Shown: positions 41,938 to 53,899, counted from the first letter of the stretch. The stretch is 64,000 nt of DNA from Micrasema longulum (GCA_022494885.1 JAGVSM010002814.1:310001-374000); one strand, 5' to 3'. Numbers and translations: made by a program. Notes: a model not told the origin generated them from the letters alone.

Positions 41938-42200
41938 TTTGTCGGCCTCGTAGTGTAATGGTCAGCGTGTTAGCCTGCCATGCAAGAGGTCTCGGGTTCG
42001 ATTCCCGACATGGTTGATGTGAAATATTTATTTAAATGGTTGTTTTCACACTAGAATATATCATAGTCCCTAGACTGGTACCTGAAGCGTAAGACTGATC
42101 ATCTTACCTACATGTAACAAAAATGATCAAGATACGCTGCGATTGGTGTACCAACGCAGTGCCCTATGCACCATTAGGTGCGGAAAGGGATATAAAAAAA
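41938..42200 (+). mobile_element. SINE-2, full length, plus strand
   Basis: tRNA-like head: GTCGGCCTCGTAGTGTAATG (A box), CCTGCCATGCAAGAGG, GGGTTCGATTCCCGAC (perfect B box and T arm). Body: AGACTGATCATCTTAC, GATACGCTGCGATTGGTGTA, GCACCATTAGGTGCGGAAAG. The cloverleaf resembles a tRNA-Gly-like parent, but the acceptor stem is not paired, so this is not a working tRNA gene. Confidence 0.82.
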
Positions 42201-42509
42201 AAATGGCACTGAACAATAAATATCCCCATGCGTCTTTCAGCTCCAGAGCACATGGATAGTTAGAATTATAGCACACAGTACTTGCACTAAAATATTATAT
42301 TATTTCATACATTATTAATTTACCTTAATGACTACTCAAGTCATAGCCGATTTATAACTGATTAACACTTATTCAAATATTCTGGTAACCGGTTGTAAAG
42401 TATCCATTAATTATATTATCCCATTACTAGTCAGCAGTTCTGGAGTTCTGGAGTCTGGAGCATGACTCTGGATTTTTTAGCTTCCATGTGTCTAAAACGG
42501 CATTAAAAT

Positions 42510-42760
42510 GTTTTTTTTTTTTTAATATTTATAAATCATAAAACACAAAGAATTTTACAAGTAAAATACATTGAATTACATTCCCGGGAGTTACAAAAAC
42601 TAAATTCGGGACATAAATAATATAAACATTAAAAAAAAACATATATTGAGAACAACAAAGAAACAAAGCAAGTTTAGCACCTTTATAACTAAATATAGCA
42701 CAACAATATATACGCCAAAAACCCTTTGACATGATAAGTGGTCTGTACATTTTAAAATAA
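42510..42760 (-). repeat. REP-F copy 2 (LINE 3' end, minus)
   Basis: ATTACATTCCCGGGAGTTAC, ATTCGGGACATAAATAATAT, GAACAACAAAGAAACAAAGC, AGTTTAGCACCTTTATAACT; same as 20490-20690. Confidence 0.6.
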
Positions 42761-43715
42761 ATAAATAAATGTAACCATATGCATAAATACCAACATGCGA
42801 ATGTTTTGTGAGACAGAAATTTACAATAATAAAATAATGCCGATATAGTTCGTAAAATTTGCGGTTCGCAGAAATAGGAATACAGAATCCTTCCGAGAAA
42901 TGGTACAGAAATCTGCTCGGAAAGGATTCGAATTATTATTATTCAACAAACAAATCCTGACAAACTCCACTAAATAAGTGTACTACATATTACCATGATA
43001 TATTAAGTTTGTGCATTTTTTTGTATATTATTTTTTACCTGGATATTAGTCCGGTTTTTTTCCAAATTAAAAAATCAACACTAAAAATGTAAAGGTACGT
43101 CATTCTTTTTTTATTTATTTATTTGGAAGTTCAACAAGGATACATAAAATACATACATTTTTTAAGTAAGCATTACTAACGTTCTTTATATATTTCCTTA
43201 ATTATAGAACTCCACCATCTATCATAAATTATATAAAATAAGTGTGTAAAATCAATTTAAGTAATAATAAAAATTAAGTTTAGTGTAACATAATAATAAA
43301 GATTGAGTTAAAGAAATAAAATTGAGTTAAACATAAGAATCTACATTTTTTTTTTTAAGAAAAGAAAAGAGAAAATAACAACATATAAGATGTAATAAAA
43401 TGGACTAAAATTAATTTACATACACAAAAATAAGGATTAGGCATTTGATTTAAGACACATAGTAATATTTTTTATTATCATTTGCTCAGCTCTATCATGA
43501 TAAATGTCAATGTGAACTTTTTTTATATTTTGTTGTAGAGTCTTAACATACTTGCAAGAGGGTTAGAATGTGCCATATTGTTTGTAAAAATTGGAATGTA
43601 AAATGTATCAGGTGATCTCAGACACCTACGGGGAACGTACAATGACACATTTTCGAACGAATTTTTTTTTCTCTACTAGACATTGTATTTGCTTTTATGT
43701 TACATGTGTTATTTT
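42761..43715. other. No gene; one probable LINE tail
   Basis: 43113-43400 starts TTTATTTATTTATTTGGAAG and is A-rich on the minus sense, resembling a reversed LINE 3' UTR. Nothing else is recognised. Confidence 0.35.
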
Positions 43716-43718
43716 ATT

Positions 43719-43850
43719 TGAGGACGAAAGTGAGCATTTTCGACACCGTCTTCTGTTCGCGTATAATCGAGGTAATATAGATGCGAAAGCTGCTCGCGAT
43801 ATTTACACAGTGTACGGTGAAGATGCTATGAACTATCGACAAATTTGTTG
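43719..43850 (+). pseudogene. mariner transposase N-terminal fragment
   Basis: Reads EDESEHFRHRLLFAYNRGNI, DAKAARDIYTVYGEDAMNYR, Q then diverges. The HFRH.LLFAYNRG...AARDI..VYGE.A pattern is the first helix-turn-helix of mariner transposases (also found in SETMAR). The catalytic domain is missing. Confidence 0.75.
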
Positions 43851-43859
43851 TATTTTTTT

Positions 43860-44383
43860 TGTCGTGACCTCTTGATCTGTTCAATAGGAAAAAAAACAAA
43901 CACGACTTTTGTTAACATCCAACATTTATTTAATTCTACAAATGTTATTTTTATTTTACACTTTCTGTAAATTTGTATTTTTTTACTTGGATAAATCGCT
44001 TTAGCTTTATACATAAATATAATTTATACATTCTGTGTTCGGGCGGATGAAGAACACAGTTCTTTAAAAAAAGATTAAGTACCTGAATCCTGGACGAGTT
44101 TTTTCTTTCTACTCGGTGACTATTCTGAGGTAAAAATCCTGAAAAAAATGGGAATCCTAAAAATCCTTGTTTTCATTAATATTCACATAAATTTTAATAA
44201 ATTTAATTGATTACAAATACCTACTATATATTAAATTTTAGTATATTCCACATTTTTAATTTTTGTTTTGTGATTATTGGTGGTCACCACTAAATAGATA
44301 ATACATTTACATATATCTGTGTTGGTCACATATATTTGGTGAAAAATGTTAAGTGTTATTTTTTTTAATAAATCGTATTTATT
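43860..44383. other. No gene seen
   Basis: AT-rich; no repeat assigned. Confidence 0.3.
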
Positions 44384-44429
44384 ATATTACAACAGAGATG
44401 AAAAACATTTGAGAGAAGGTAATATAGAA
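44384..44429 (+). repeat. REP-A arm fragment
   Basis: TTACAACAGAGATGAAAAAC and GAGAGAAGGTAATATAGAA equal the start of the fold-back arm at 11560-11605. It is cut off exactly where the RTE-2 tail begins. Confidence 0.65.
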
Positions 44430-45040
44430 CTACTACCATCACGCCATTTCCCCGTAGGGGTAGCCATAGAGAATGGACCGCCACACACGTCTATCCTAGC
44501 ATATATTCCTAGTTTCTTCCACATTCATACATCTTGTCAAATATGCCCTTCGGTTCTGCCTGCTTTTGACATGACCAGACTAAGATTTTGGTTTATCTGA
44601 TCATGCCACGTCTTCCTTGGTCGTCCTCGTCTCACGTTACCGTTCGTTTTCGCCATATATACGTGTTTTACCATTCTTTCGTCGTCCATTCGTTTTACAT
44701 GACCAAACCATCTCAGATACCCTTTCTTAATCTTATTCATTATACTCGACTCAGATTTACACTCTCGCCTGATTTCATCATTCGTAACCCTGTCATACAT
44801 TGAATTCCCACACATTCGTCTAAGAGATCACATTTCAACCGCGTTCACTTGGCTTTCATTATTTCTCTGCCAGTTCCATGTTGGGACAAAAACTCCGTTG
44901 TGCACTGCCAGTTTAGCTTCGATTGATATATTTTTATTAGCAATTACTGTGTTTAGTGCGCCGTTTATTTTGTTGCCTTCATTCACTCCCCTTTTAAAAT
45001 CTTTTTCTTCTCTTCCATCTCTTGAAAACACGCTTCTCAA
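44430..45040 (-). mobile_element. RTE-2 LINE copy, minus strand
   Basis: Reversed short TAG tail at CTACTACCATCACG, then minus-strand NVRRGRPRKTWHDQINQNL, RWFGHVKRMDDERMVKHVYM, IRRECKSESSIMNKIKKG, SIEAKLAVHNGVFVPTWNW and GNKINGALNTVIANKNI. It carries the empty site of the SINE found in the 38333 copy, so it shows the uninterrupted sequence. Frameshifts at about 44825 and 44555. Confidence 0.85.
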
Positions 45041-45530
45041 CTTGACTAACTTAATAATGCATAAATAAGTGACGGGAAACTTCGCACATATAATAAAGTA
45101 AATAAATAAATAAAACTTTGAGTTAAACTAATATATTACGGATGTTGTTTCATAGCGATGACAGTTTTAAGACCAAAAAAGTATTCTGCAAAACTTTTTT
45201 TTTATTTCCCTTCCCCTACAGACCCGTGTTATTCTCGCAGGTTTGTGGTTCGATCCCCGTTTGTGTGGGTTCCCACATATCCGTTTCCTGTCCTTTTTAA
45301 ATCCCTGGGCCGTGTTGTGTTCTTTCTTGTACACTTTACATCCTGCCTCCTTCGTTAATGTATTCTTTTGTAAAGAAGGTGCTATCCAATACATTTCCTA
45401 ATACCTGCAACAGGTGGCCCCGGGGAGGAAATAGCCTTAGTCTGACCCTATGCGAAGCTTACAAATCATTACAAATATAAAATTTATGTTTGAAGCACTA
45501 ACTTTGAGGTTGTTCATTATATATTTACCT
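45041..45530. other. No gene recognised
   Basis: 45195-45400 is pyrimidine-rich and includes TGTGGTTCGATCCCCG, a B-box-like word that could be the head of another decayed tRNA-derived element. CAGGTGGCCCCGGGGAGG lies at 45410-45427. Confidence 0.35.
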
Positions 45531-45830
45531 TTATTTTCAACAACACCATTATACTTACTTAAAGAGGAATATTTTTCTTTAATGAATTGAACAAAGGAAA
45601 TAAAAAGTGCAGTCAGGAATACATCGAATTATTTAAGAAAGAAGTAAAAAGTTATTTTCATAATTCTTTTTTGTGTAGCACTGGTTGAAAACACCGCATA
45701 TTTTTTTTTGTATTTTATATTTTATTCTGAAAATATTTAATAATTAAAAATAAAATAAACACATTAGTGTAAAACGTCACTCCCCATTATGTACACAAGA
45801 ATTGTTTTTTTTCTATTACGTAATGTGAAA
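45530..45830 (+). mobile_element. Jockey-like LINE J2, 3' end, copy 2
   Basis: TATACTTACTTAAAGAGGAA, GTGCAGTCAGGAATACATCG, AAGTAAAAAGTTATTTTCAT and ATTATGTACACAAGAATTG match the reverse complement of 25260-25560. Only the last ~30 codons and the 3' UTR remain. Confidence 0.6.
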
Positions 45831-45842
45831 CGTTAGTGTTTT

Positions 45843-45902
45843 ATGGATAACTTATATAGCGCCATTTTCGTAATAAAATACCTCAAGGGCGCTTTACATG
45901 GT
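45843..45902 (-). mobile_element. REP-K LINE 3'-end fragment
   Basis: TGGATAACTTATATAGCGCC, then TACCTCAAGGGCGCT. Coding part absent. Confidence 0.55.
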
Positions 45903-46064
45903 GATTCTATTGTTAAATTAATTTAATTGAAGTTTTTAAATTTGTAATTTAATTAAAACAATTTATTTTGTTGTCACGTGCTACGGATTTTGTTTAGTTG
46001 CGATTTAATTTTTTTTCCAGAATAAACTAAAAAACAAATTAAACGCTTTGTTTTTATAAATTTC

Positions 46065-46470
46065 TTGCAACAGAGAGGGAAAACATTTTTAAGAAGGAAA
46101 TATGGAAATCCAAGCATTTACAGGACATTTGACCTTACCTGCTTTTGATTGATTGGTTAATATGGCCACTTTACACATTATGTAATATTTACCATTCTGC
46201 CTATGTTTATACATCCACATTTCCTCGACTCTTCCATCTGTTGACTTTTGTTAAGTAGGTATAAGAGCTGAAACTTTTACCAAGTGGGTGAAAACAATTT
46301 TTCATTTTTTATACTTCTTCTTATACCAGTTAATTCAACAATGTTTTGAGTATGCCCAAATATTTGCAGACAGGCTGGAGTTGTTTAGATTTAAATTTGT
46401 TGCAACAGATGGGGAAAACGTTTTTGAGAAGGGAATATGGACCTGTCATTGGCTGTTTTAACTACTTAAT
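46065..46470 (+). repeat. REP-A copy
   Basis: CTTGCAACAGAGAGGG, AAGCATTTACAGGACATTTG, CTGCCTATGTTTATACATCC, CAACAATGTTTTGAGTATGC, and then a second unit TTTGTTGCAACAGATGGGGA. The family is thus arranged here head-to-tail over about 320 bp. Confidence 0.65.
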
Positions 46471-46629
46471 ATGTTTTTGTTGAATAATTTTGATAAAAAT
46501 AAAATAAAATATTTTGGTTAAGTTTCATTTAGTTAAATTTGACCAACGAGCGCTTTCACCTAATTAGGTTCTTCAAAACTGGTTAATTTTATAATTTATA
46601 ATTTGGTATCATGCATAGTATTTTTTTTA

Positions 46630-47030
46630 TTTAGTCTTAAAATAGTTCAAACATAATACATGAATGTCCTAATATTAACTAAAATCTAATTATAATTAAA
46701 ATATAAACTAATTTTTAACATTTCTAAACAAAATATGTATATAATATAATTATTTTATTAATCCCCTTAATTATTTTATGTATAAAAATTGCCACATTAT
46801 ATTTAATTTGTTGCTTTACTGCGAGCAAGCCAATTTCTTTGTGCATTCTTTCTAGATTAGAATATATATTTTTTTTAGTAGAATCCTCATTGCCTTATTT
46901 TTAAGAATTTGTATATTTTGAATTTCTCCTTCATTACATAAAAAAGAATGGAAGAACAGTAGTTTATGTGTGGACATATTATTGTTTTATATATAAGAAT
47001 ACTACTTTTTAAATCTATTACATTTCGTTT
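46630..47030 (-). mobile_element. Jockey-like LINE J4 fragment
   Basis: The minus strand reads LLFFHSFLCNEGEIQNIQIL and KNKAMRILLKK before decaying. The FLC...I..IQ..QNKAMRIIL block marks the region just after the RT domain in Jockey-type LINEs. Stops follow. Upstream and downstream limits are approximate. Confidence 0.55.
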
Positions 47031-47049
47031 GATTGATCATGTTGCCGCT

Positions 47050-47760
47050 TAAGCGACGAAATGCATTTGAATAATAATAAAAATAATGCTGAATGCATGT
47101 ACATTATTATCTTGTTTTCAAACTGGATCTGCCATACAAGAGTGAATATTTCTACATTACTTCCTACCTTGCGAGGGATTGTAGTTCTGCCTTCTAGACT
47201 GAGATTATAATACTCATCTTAAGTAGCGTTTAATATTATAATAACACATTGATGTCATTTCTCGTAGAAAGATTGATGAAGCAATTTCCTGTGTACTTTA
47301 CATTAAATCCACGCAACATCCGTCACAACTTTCATAAATTAGTAAACTTATCACATTATTACTTTATTCTTTTTCTTTCTTTCTTTCTTACTGCTTTTGT
47401 AGTCAAATTGCTGGTTCTCCGAAAAACTCCCTTTTTCGATTGTATGGCTCAGGTGAACTACTGTTCCACTTCTCAGTTTTTTTCTCATAGTAGATTGTTC
47501 GTAGTCAAAGATTTGGCCCTGTCTCTTCACCTCCAGCCAAAGCTGCAAGATATGTCTTAAACATATATTTAAATATTGATCTTATGATATCACATGACTC
47601 TACATAGAATACAATGCTTGATATAATATCTCCCTTATTTAAAAAAACAATAAAGTCAGTATCCAGAATAATTTTTGTCACGCTCGCAACCCGCCTAGGA
47701 ATATCTGGAGCAATTTTTAACATGATGAGTGTTGCCTGGAACTCTAGTCTATACTCGGTC
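47050..47760. other. No gene recognised
   Basis: Short ORFs on both strands at 47249-47760 overlap each other and show no family residues. A TTTCTTTCTTTCTTTCTTAC tract is at about 47370-47390. Confidence 0.35.
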
Positions 47761-47764
47761 AAAA

Positions 47765-48245
47765 CGATGCCGATTAATCAACTCTTTTATAATGCCAGTA
47801 CTCCTATATGGCTGTGAATCTTGGCACCTTACCAAAGCTCAAAACACCAAACTTCTGAGTTTTGAGAGTGCTTGAGAAAAATGTTAGGTATAAGGTGGTT
47901 CGATTTTATAACTAACATTGAAGTCTGAGAACGGACGCAGCAGCCTCCTATAACGAGCGTCTTGAGGATGCGGCAGTGGACCTGGCATGGACACGTGCTG
48001 CGCATGCCTCAGGAGAACCTAAACCCAAGTTTCCTCTTCTTCAAACCTGCGGGCTAACGCCGTCCTAGGAGGCCGTCAATGACGATCTTTAGACTTTATT
48101 CGGCGGAATTAAGGGGCGCTGGATTGACGTGGGAAGAGGCAAAAAGGCTGGCTGGCGATAGGGTCTCCTGGAGGCAACTGGTGATGTCCACATTCCACAT
48201 GCTCCACTTAGTAGCGGATGTGGAAAAGAAGAAGAAGTATACAGA
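47765..48245 (+). mobile_element. RTE-3 LINE 3' end
   Basis: LLYGCESWHLTKAQNTKLLS, LRKMLGIRWFDFITN, RTRTQQPPITSVLRM-RQWTWHGHVLRM, then RRPRRPSMTIFRLYSAELRG, AGLTWEEAKRLAGDRVSWRQ and LVMS, spread over changing frames, followed by an AAG-rich tail (AAGAAGAAGAAGTA at 48226-48239). C-terminus of an RTE-clade ORF; inactive. Confidence 0.78.
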
Positions 48246-48249
48246 ATAC

Positions 48250-49295
48250 AATATATTTTTTTATATCCATAGGAATTTATTCTGGTTTAATGGCGAAATT
48301 CAAATCACATTTTTTATTTATTGATACAAGACATTTCTGCCATTTACATTACATATTATTAAAGAGTGTTTATGAAACATAAATGGACTAAGAGGAAAAT
48401 AAAAATAATAACACACATAATATAAAAACATCTACGTACATATTTTATAATTATGGATTTGAAACAAAAAGATCAACAAAACACAAATTATAATTAAATA
48501 TTTTATGCCGATCTATTGGTTAATTTCCTCTTTTTGCCAAGAATATATGTAGGGAAGACGTGTACTAAATGAACCCACGAGGTAAAACGATCCCCTAAGA
48601 TTTTAAGAAAACTACAAATGCTATAAATTTTTGAATTATATAAACATACTTAAAACAATGTTTTTGACGTCTAACAGTTATGGCACATTATGTAAAGTGA
48701 AAAAATGTAAAGTGTGTGTAAAAAAATATCATTTTCACCAATCTGATTTAAGATAAGTCATTTCCAAACGTCATGTAAAGTTCTAATAAAGTATATGTTT
48801 TAAACTACACAGACAATATTAAATGATAATACCTATCTTTTTATACTATAAGTAATACACAAACATAAAAAAGTTATATTTATTTTATTTTAAACTTGCT
48901 ACAGTTTTTTGGATGTTAATTTAATAAATATGTACATGATTGTATTTTATCTGACTTTTCATTTTCTCAATAATGGTAAATTGATACAAAATTATAATTT
49001 TTTAGGATTTTGCTAAAATTGTTTTAGAAATAATAACTCAATTTTATGAATTATGGTAGGCAGCAAAATAATTACACTTTTTAAAACTGGTCAGATCATT
49101 AAAAGATTGTCATTTTTTAAACATTAAATATAGACTTCCCATTAGAGGGATCATTTTGGACAGGATTCCCCATTCAAAATTTCCGGTTATCATTCCTTTA
49201 TTTTCAAATCGTTTTTATATGTAGTGTAAGGTGTTACCAATAGTTGGTTTAAAGTAATACTACGTAAGTTTTAAAGAAATGTAATACGTCCAGCG
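48250..49295. other. No gene; possible LINE tail
   Basis: 48308-48480 begins TTTTTTATTTATTGATACAA and may be a reversed 3' UTR. The rest is AT-rich without recognised content. Confidence 0.35.
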
Positions 49296-49299
49296 CAGC

Positions 49300-49425
49300 G
49301 GTGCCATTCTGAACCGCTCTCGCGGCCATAGAAAACACTTTTATCTCGTGTATGTGTATTTACATACAAAATACGTGACATAAAAGTGTTTTCTACGGCC
49401 GCGAGTGTTCGGAATATCACCCCAG
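49300..49425. repeat. Near-perfect palindromic MITE (about 125 bp)
   Basis: CTCGCGGCCATAGAAAACAC (49319-) pairs with GTGTTTTCTACGGCCGCGAG (-49405), plus TTTTATCTCGTGTATG with its counterpart in the centre and GGTGCCATTCTGAAC / GTTCGGAATATCACC outside. The whole segment can fold into one hairpin. No second copy is seen here. Confidence 0.7.
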
Positions 49426-49818
49426 GAGATTTCGCACGAAAACCGCGCAATATAAATGAACCAATAATTATTATGAGTCTCTATTTGTATTTATTTTATT
49501 TTTTACAGTAGTAAGCTAAAACTTTGTTTTTTTACGTCCAAACCAGCCAAATTGATAACGATATAACGACGATAAAGCCCTACTACCTTTTGAGTTAGCT
49601 GTAAACTACATTTGTATAGATCCTTAGCCAGATTTATCCTTTAAGAGTAGCAGGTAAAAAGGAAACCCCTCTCCCCTGCCCTCACGGCCCCGACTGTAGG
49701 TAGGCCCGCCCACAACATCTGTAGCATCCTCCTTCGGGGAACCACGTCGTCCAATTTAGACCAAGTGCATTCATTGAAACTTAAAAACGGATAAAAAACA
49801 CGATGGCGATAATAAATT

Positions 49819-50218
49819 TGTTGGTACAGTCGTCGGAAAGGTGTGTTTTTACTGTGTTAAGGAATCATTTCAGTTCAGGGCCCCGGTTGCAATGGGAAGT
49901 TAACTGAATTTTCGACTGTCTATAAAGAAAAACCGATATGTGGGTACGAACATGAGTATATTTGCATGAACATTTAAAGTATCTTCGTCGGTAGCCTATA
50001 ATTGAACATGTTTAGAATAAAAGATTGTATGCATATTCTGCTTTTCATGCAGAAAACTTAATTTTACTTTGTAGATAAAATTGAAAATAAATGTTAATTT
50101 CCTATTAAAATCGGGGCCTAGGGAAAATTGTTGCTACAGTCGTCGGAAAGCTGTATTTTTTCTGTGATAAGGAATTATTTCAGTTCAGTTCAGGACCTCG
50201 ATTATGATGGGAAGATAA
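49819..50218 (+). repeat. REP-G element and flank in partial tandem duplication
   Basis: REP-G itself runs from CAGGGCCCCGGTTGCAATGG (49876) to CTATTAAAATCGGGGCC (50117), with inverted ends. The 60-bp flank TACAGTCGTCGGAAAGGTGT...GGAATCATTTCAGTTC at 49825-49875 is repeated at 50134-50190, followed again by the REP-G start (CAGGACCTCGATTATGATGG). So ~305 bp is tandemly duplicated, with the second unit truncated near 50218. Confidence 0.65.
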
Positions 50219-50870
50219 AAACAAAAAAGATAGAAACAAGGGAAGCGTACATTACGGTACACATATCTACGCTTTAATATGACAAAGCTTCAGTTTGACG
50301 TCACAGTTGAAGATAAAAGTCTCCCGACCGACTAGAAAGATATACTACCGGTACACACAAGTTTTGATGAAAGTACATCGGTTTATACCGACGGGTCTAG
50401 AACCCCTCGATACGTTGATCTACACATTAAAAGTGTCAAAAATTTTGTTCCACCGAACAATTTTTCCATTGGTGATTTATTAAAAATTTTAATCGTTTTG
50501 AGGGTGGTACTTTTTTTTTTAAAAGCCTATTTAAAAAATGAGCTAGAAATAAGTAAATTTTAAAGTCGTAATAAATTCCGACATAACTGTCAGCTTAATA
50601 AAACGTATACCTAGATGCGAAAATAATGTCGTTAGGTTCTTTCCTATTAACAAATAAGAGTATATAGGCGTTAGAAAGTTACCACTGAAAAAAAAAACAG
50701 TTATTATATTTTTTCCATCTGTTTCACACCTATAATATTTTTATGCGACTTGCCAGTGGAGTGGCTAGATCCATAAATAAAAAGAAAATGATATGGAATG
50801 TGATTTTTGTAAAATATTTTTTTTTGTATTTGTATTATACGAGTATATTGGATTAAATAAATAAAATGGA
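50219..50870. other. No gene seen
   Basis: AT-rich; nothing assigned. Confidence 0.3.
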
Positions 50871-50874
50871 AAAA

Positions 50875-50946
50875 TCCAGCCTATGAAAGGTCATAAGCCC
50901 TGTAAACGCTTAAACTTCCATATGCCCTTCCCTAAAATGTTTTCCT
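50875..50946 (-). repeat. REP-A arm fragment
   Basis: GGTCATAAGCCCTGTAAACG and CTTCCATATGCCCTTCCCT match the right arm of REP-A (11890-11930). Confidence 0.55.
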
Positions 50947-51064
50947 TTTTTAGTTTTTAGTTTTTAGTTTCTGTCGAAACTCTGTGGGACTTTAGTAGGT
51001 AACCAGTTTTGGAAATAAATATCTTTGCCACGGCCACGGCCAGTTTAACGATTGTACCCTTTTA

Positions 51065-51355
51065 AGTAATGTGGTGTTCTATATTTGATAGGCTTGGAGT
51101 ATTTATGGTCTCCAGGTTAAGTGTTTGAGAACAGGTAAGCGAGGAAGCTCGAGATAACACCTGGCTTCGGTAGGTTCCTCTAATAGGGTGACTAACATTT
51201 CGACGGCCCTTACGTATATTATCGAATCTGCATTTTGCAAGTTTTACAGAAAAAACAAAGCCGCAAAGGAAACAAAAGCAAGCATTCAAGAAGCAAGTCG
51301 TGTTGTCACTCCTAATTCGCGATGACACACTTACCATGTCTGCCTAGATTATGCC
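51065..51355 (-). repeat. REP-D copy 2
   Basis: The inverted match to 12460-12565 lies in 51240-51355. The minus frame here stays open for 91 codons (51062-51337) including SSRIRSDNTTCFLNACFCFL, similar to the reading of copy 1. It may be the end of an unrecognised transposon protein. Confidence 0.45.
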
Positions 51356-51429
51356 ATAATTATACCTTTGTAAATTTGAATGGATTTTAAGATTGTTTAG
51401 ATTAAGTGTTATCATATGATATATATATA

Positions 51430-51620
51430 TTTATTTTATTTTATTTTATTCAGAAAACATACAGTCATACATAATAAGTATTAAAAACAACAATTTTTTA
51501 GCATAAAAAGACCAATTAAGTTTTCGTAAATTATGCAAAAGATATAAACATTAAATGTGACAGTATAAAAAATAATAAATAAGAATTTCAAGAGAGAAAA
51601 GAATTATAGTTAACATTATA
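51430..51620 (-). repeat. LINE 3' end (reversed tail), related to 53970
   Basis: TTTATTTTATTTTATTTTAT then TCAGAAAACATACAGTCATA; the copy at 53973-54090 has TTTTATTCAGGAAACATACA. 3' UTR only. Confidence 0.45.
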
Positions 51621-51630
51621 AATATATTTG

Positions 51631-51900
51631 GATAATTTATATACCGCCGTTTTTGTGAAAATCACCTCAAGGGCGGTGTACAATAAATCAATATCCCAGC
51701 ACGTCTTGCAGCTTCAGAGCGCATGGACAATAAGAAATCTAGCCCATATTTACATTTTTTATTTGACAATAAAGTTAAAGGTTTAAGTGATATTTTGAAT
51801 AATTGAATAAAATACAAGTTTATAAAAATAGAAGTAAGATTACAACCAGCGGCTAATCTAAAACCAACAAATAATTTAAAATCCACTGAACTGAACTGAA
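51631..51900 (-). mobile_element. REP-K LINE 3' end with C-terminal peptide
   Basis: Minus-strand MRSEAARRAGILIYCTPPLR-stop (stop at 51662) followed by the GCCCTTGAGGTGATTTTCAC block. The sister copy at 62632 ends SVAARRTGIFINCTAPLR at the same place. Clade unknown (non-LTR by its 5' truncation and simple tail). Confidence 0.6.
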
Positions 51901-52339
51901 ATTATTGTAAATTCTTTACCAAGTTATCTTCTACCAAGGAGTCTTCCCTTACCTGTATTTTTTACGGTCCTTATTTTTTGGCTTTTACGTATATTTTTGT
52001 CTCTTATCTGGGTGTTGCGTGTTTTTGAAATGTAATTTCCTATGTTTGGAGTTCCAGAAATCTGTGAATGATGGGCACTCGATTTTGAGATGCAAGATGG
52101 AACCCGCTACTAACGCCTGCCCTCTATAATACTCTATGATAACACTTACACAACCTGCTTGGTAATATTATATATTACACTGACTCCACATGTATTCAAA
52201 TAAAACCTACATATGAATGGATGGATTAAAAATAAGGAACCTAGACTGATCGGTGGCACAGAATTAGCATAAGCTACAAAACTCCAGAGTGCGACTAACT
52301 AAAAATAAAAACCAGACTTTCAAATCAACTCATCGCTAT

Positions 52340-52695
52340 TCCGTTATTTGCATCAAGTGGTGCATAGGGCACTACATTGGTACTCTAGACGCATTGTATT
52401 TCAAACACAAAAAAAGTTGATAAGTTTACGCTTCCGGTACTAGTTCATTAGTGTTATTTAATTATTTCTTTTCCTTTTTTTTTATCTAGAAAACTGATCA
52501 AAGTTTATAATTCATGTGAGAGATATTTGAAAAAATACATTCTACATCCACAAAATGTGAGTATTTGTAAATTATCGTTTAAAAAAATATTTTCCTACAT
52601 TGTGTTTTTTTTATGTTGAGTTTATTGAAATAAAAAATAAAAAAAACATTTTTTTAAATCTTATCGGGAATCTAACCCGAGAGCTCATGAACAGT
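52340..52695 (-). mobile_element. SINE-2, decayed and interrupted, minus
   Basis: GTGGTGCATAGGGCACTACA is the SINE-2 3' body reversed. TCGGGAATCTAACCCGAGAG (52665-52684) is its tRNA-like head with a mutated B box. About 150 bp of unrelated AT-rich DNA lie between them. Confidence 0.5.
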
Positions 52696-52794
52696 TTTTT
52701 TTATCCAAAAAAAATGGTCCTAGCTCCCATAAGAAAAAAAAATCTAAAAAGCAAATTGATATTGAGACGCCAATAGTAAATATCTATAGTGTGT

Positions 52795-53515
52795 AAAAAA
52801 AAACACTGCTCTAGTAATCCAGATGACATTTCATGAACACAGAGACAATCAGACATGCATTGAAGATGTTAGGATTTGTTCTGCGTACTGCCAGGGTTTT
52901 TGAAAACACCCGCGTACTGAGAACTCTTTACAACTCCTCGGTGCGAAGTCGACTCGAGAGTGGCTCGATGATTTGGGGCCACACGAACTGAAGTACTCTC
53001 TTATGATAGAGAAAATCCAAAAAAAGTTTCTGAGATATCTCTACATGAGAGAGTGCGGGTATTATCTTTGGCTCTAGCCGACCGAGTTTCTCCAGGGTAT
53101 GCTTGGCTACAACAGTTTAGAGACTAAAAGGAATGTGTATTTGACTACACATTTTTATCGATTGTTGCGCGGTATGATCGATAATTCTGAGATTATGATG
53201 AGCATCGATTTGTACGATCCTGATAATTACCTAAGACAGTGTCAACATAGATTGTTTCATATTCTGATATACAGGACCAACCTGCCTATGGATATGCCCG
53301 TTGGAAGGGCTACCGCTATGCTGAACAACATCGCTCTGGATATTAATATGTTCCATGTATCGAAGGGGTTTTCCGGAGCAAAATTCTCCTACTACTTTGA
53401 CAAGAGTCTCTTTCATGTATTTTTTTCTTTTTTATAATATGTACGTATTGAATATACGTTTGTAATGTATATGTTATGTTTCAAATAAATGAATTAAATT
53501 GAAAAAAAAAATAAA
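52795..53515 (+). mobile_element. Jockey-like LINE J3, copy 3
   Basis: TIRHALKMLGFVLRTARVFE, YNSSVRSRLESGSMIWG, MIEKIQKKFLRYLYMRECGY, GMLGYNSLETKRNVYLTTHF, YRLLRGMIDNSEI, FHILIYRTNLPMDMPVGRAT, ending in AAATAAATGAATTAAATTG and an A run at 53500-53510. The last 112 codons (53099-53437) are open. C-terminal third of ORF2 with a poly(A)-type end. Confidence 0.78.
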
Positions 53516-53899
53516 ATTGTTCTCAAAATAACAGATTTTAGGTATCCCATGGCTACATACATGTTATAAAGAAATATAATCTTATGCATTCATGGCGAGC
53601 ACGTATCGAGCCATAGAGGACCATAAACTCATTCATTTAGTGCTTTGTTGGTTGATATATATGGGTGTGAGTTATTGTACAATATGAGTTATATATACAC
53701 ATATAAAGTTATGGTACAGGGCCGAGCAAGGGCACACAAGGCCATTTTTACTTCCTGCCAACCGGAACGGCTCTACAATACTGTAGGCTTGAATTCGTGA
53801 AAATTGACCAATAAGGAAGTTGTACATGTTTTTGTTTTTTTTCCAACTAAGACAAAATATTTTTACAATTATTTTTATGTCTCGTATCATCATCGCTAC
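53516..53899. other. No gene seen
   Basis: AT-rich spacer; nothing assigned. Confidence 0.3.

Noticed and set aside
41938..42010. Possible functional tRNA gene (good A and B boxes)
   Set aside because: The acceptor stem does not pair and the unit continues into a SINE body found elsewhere.
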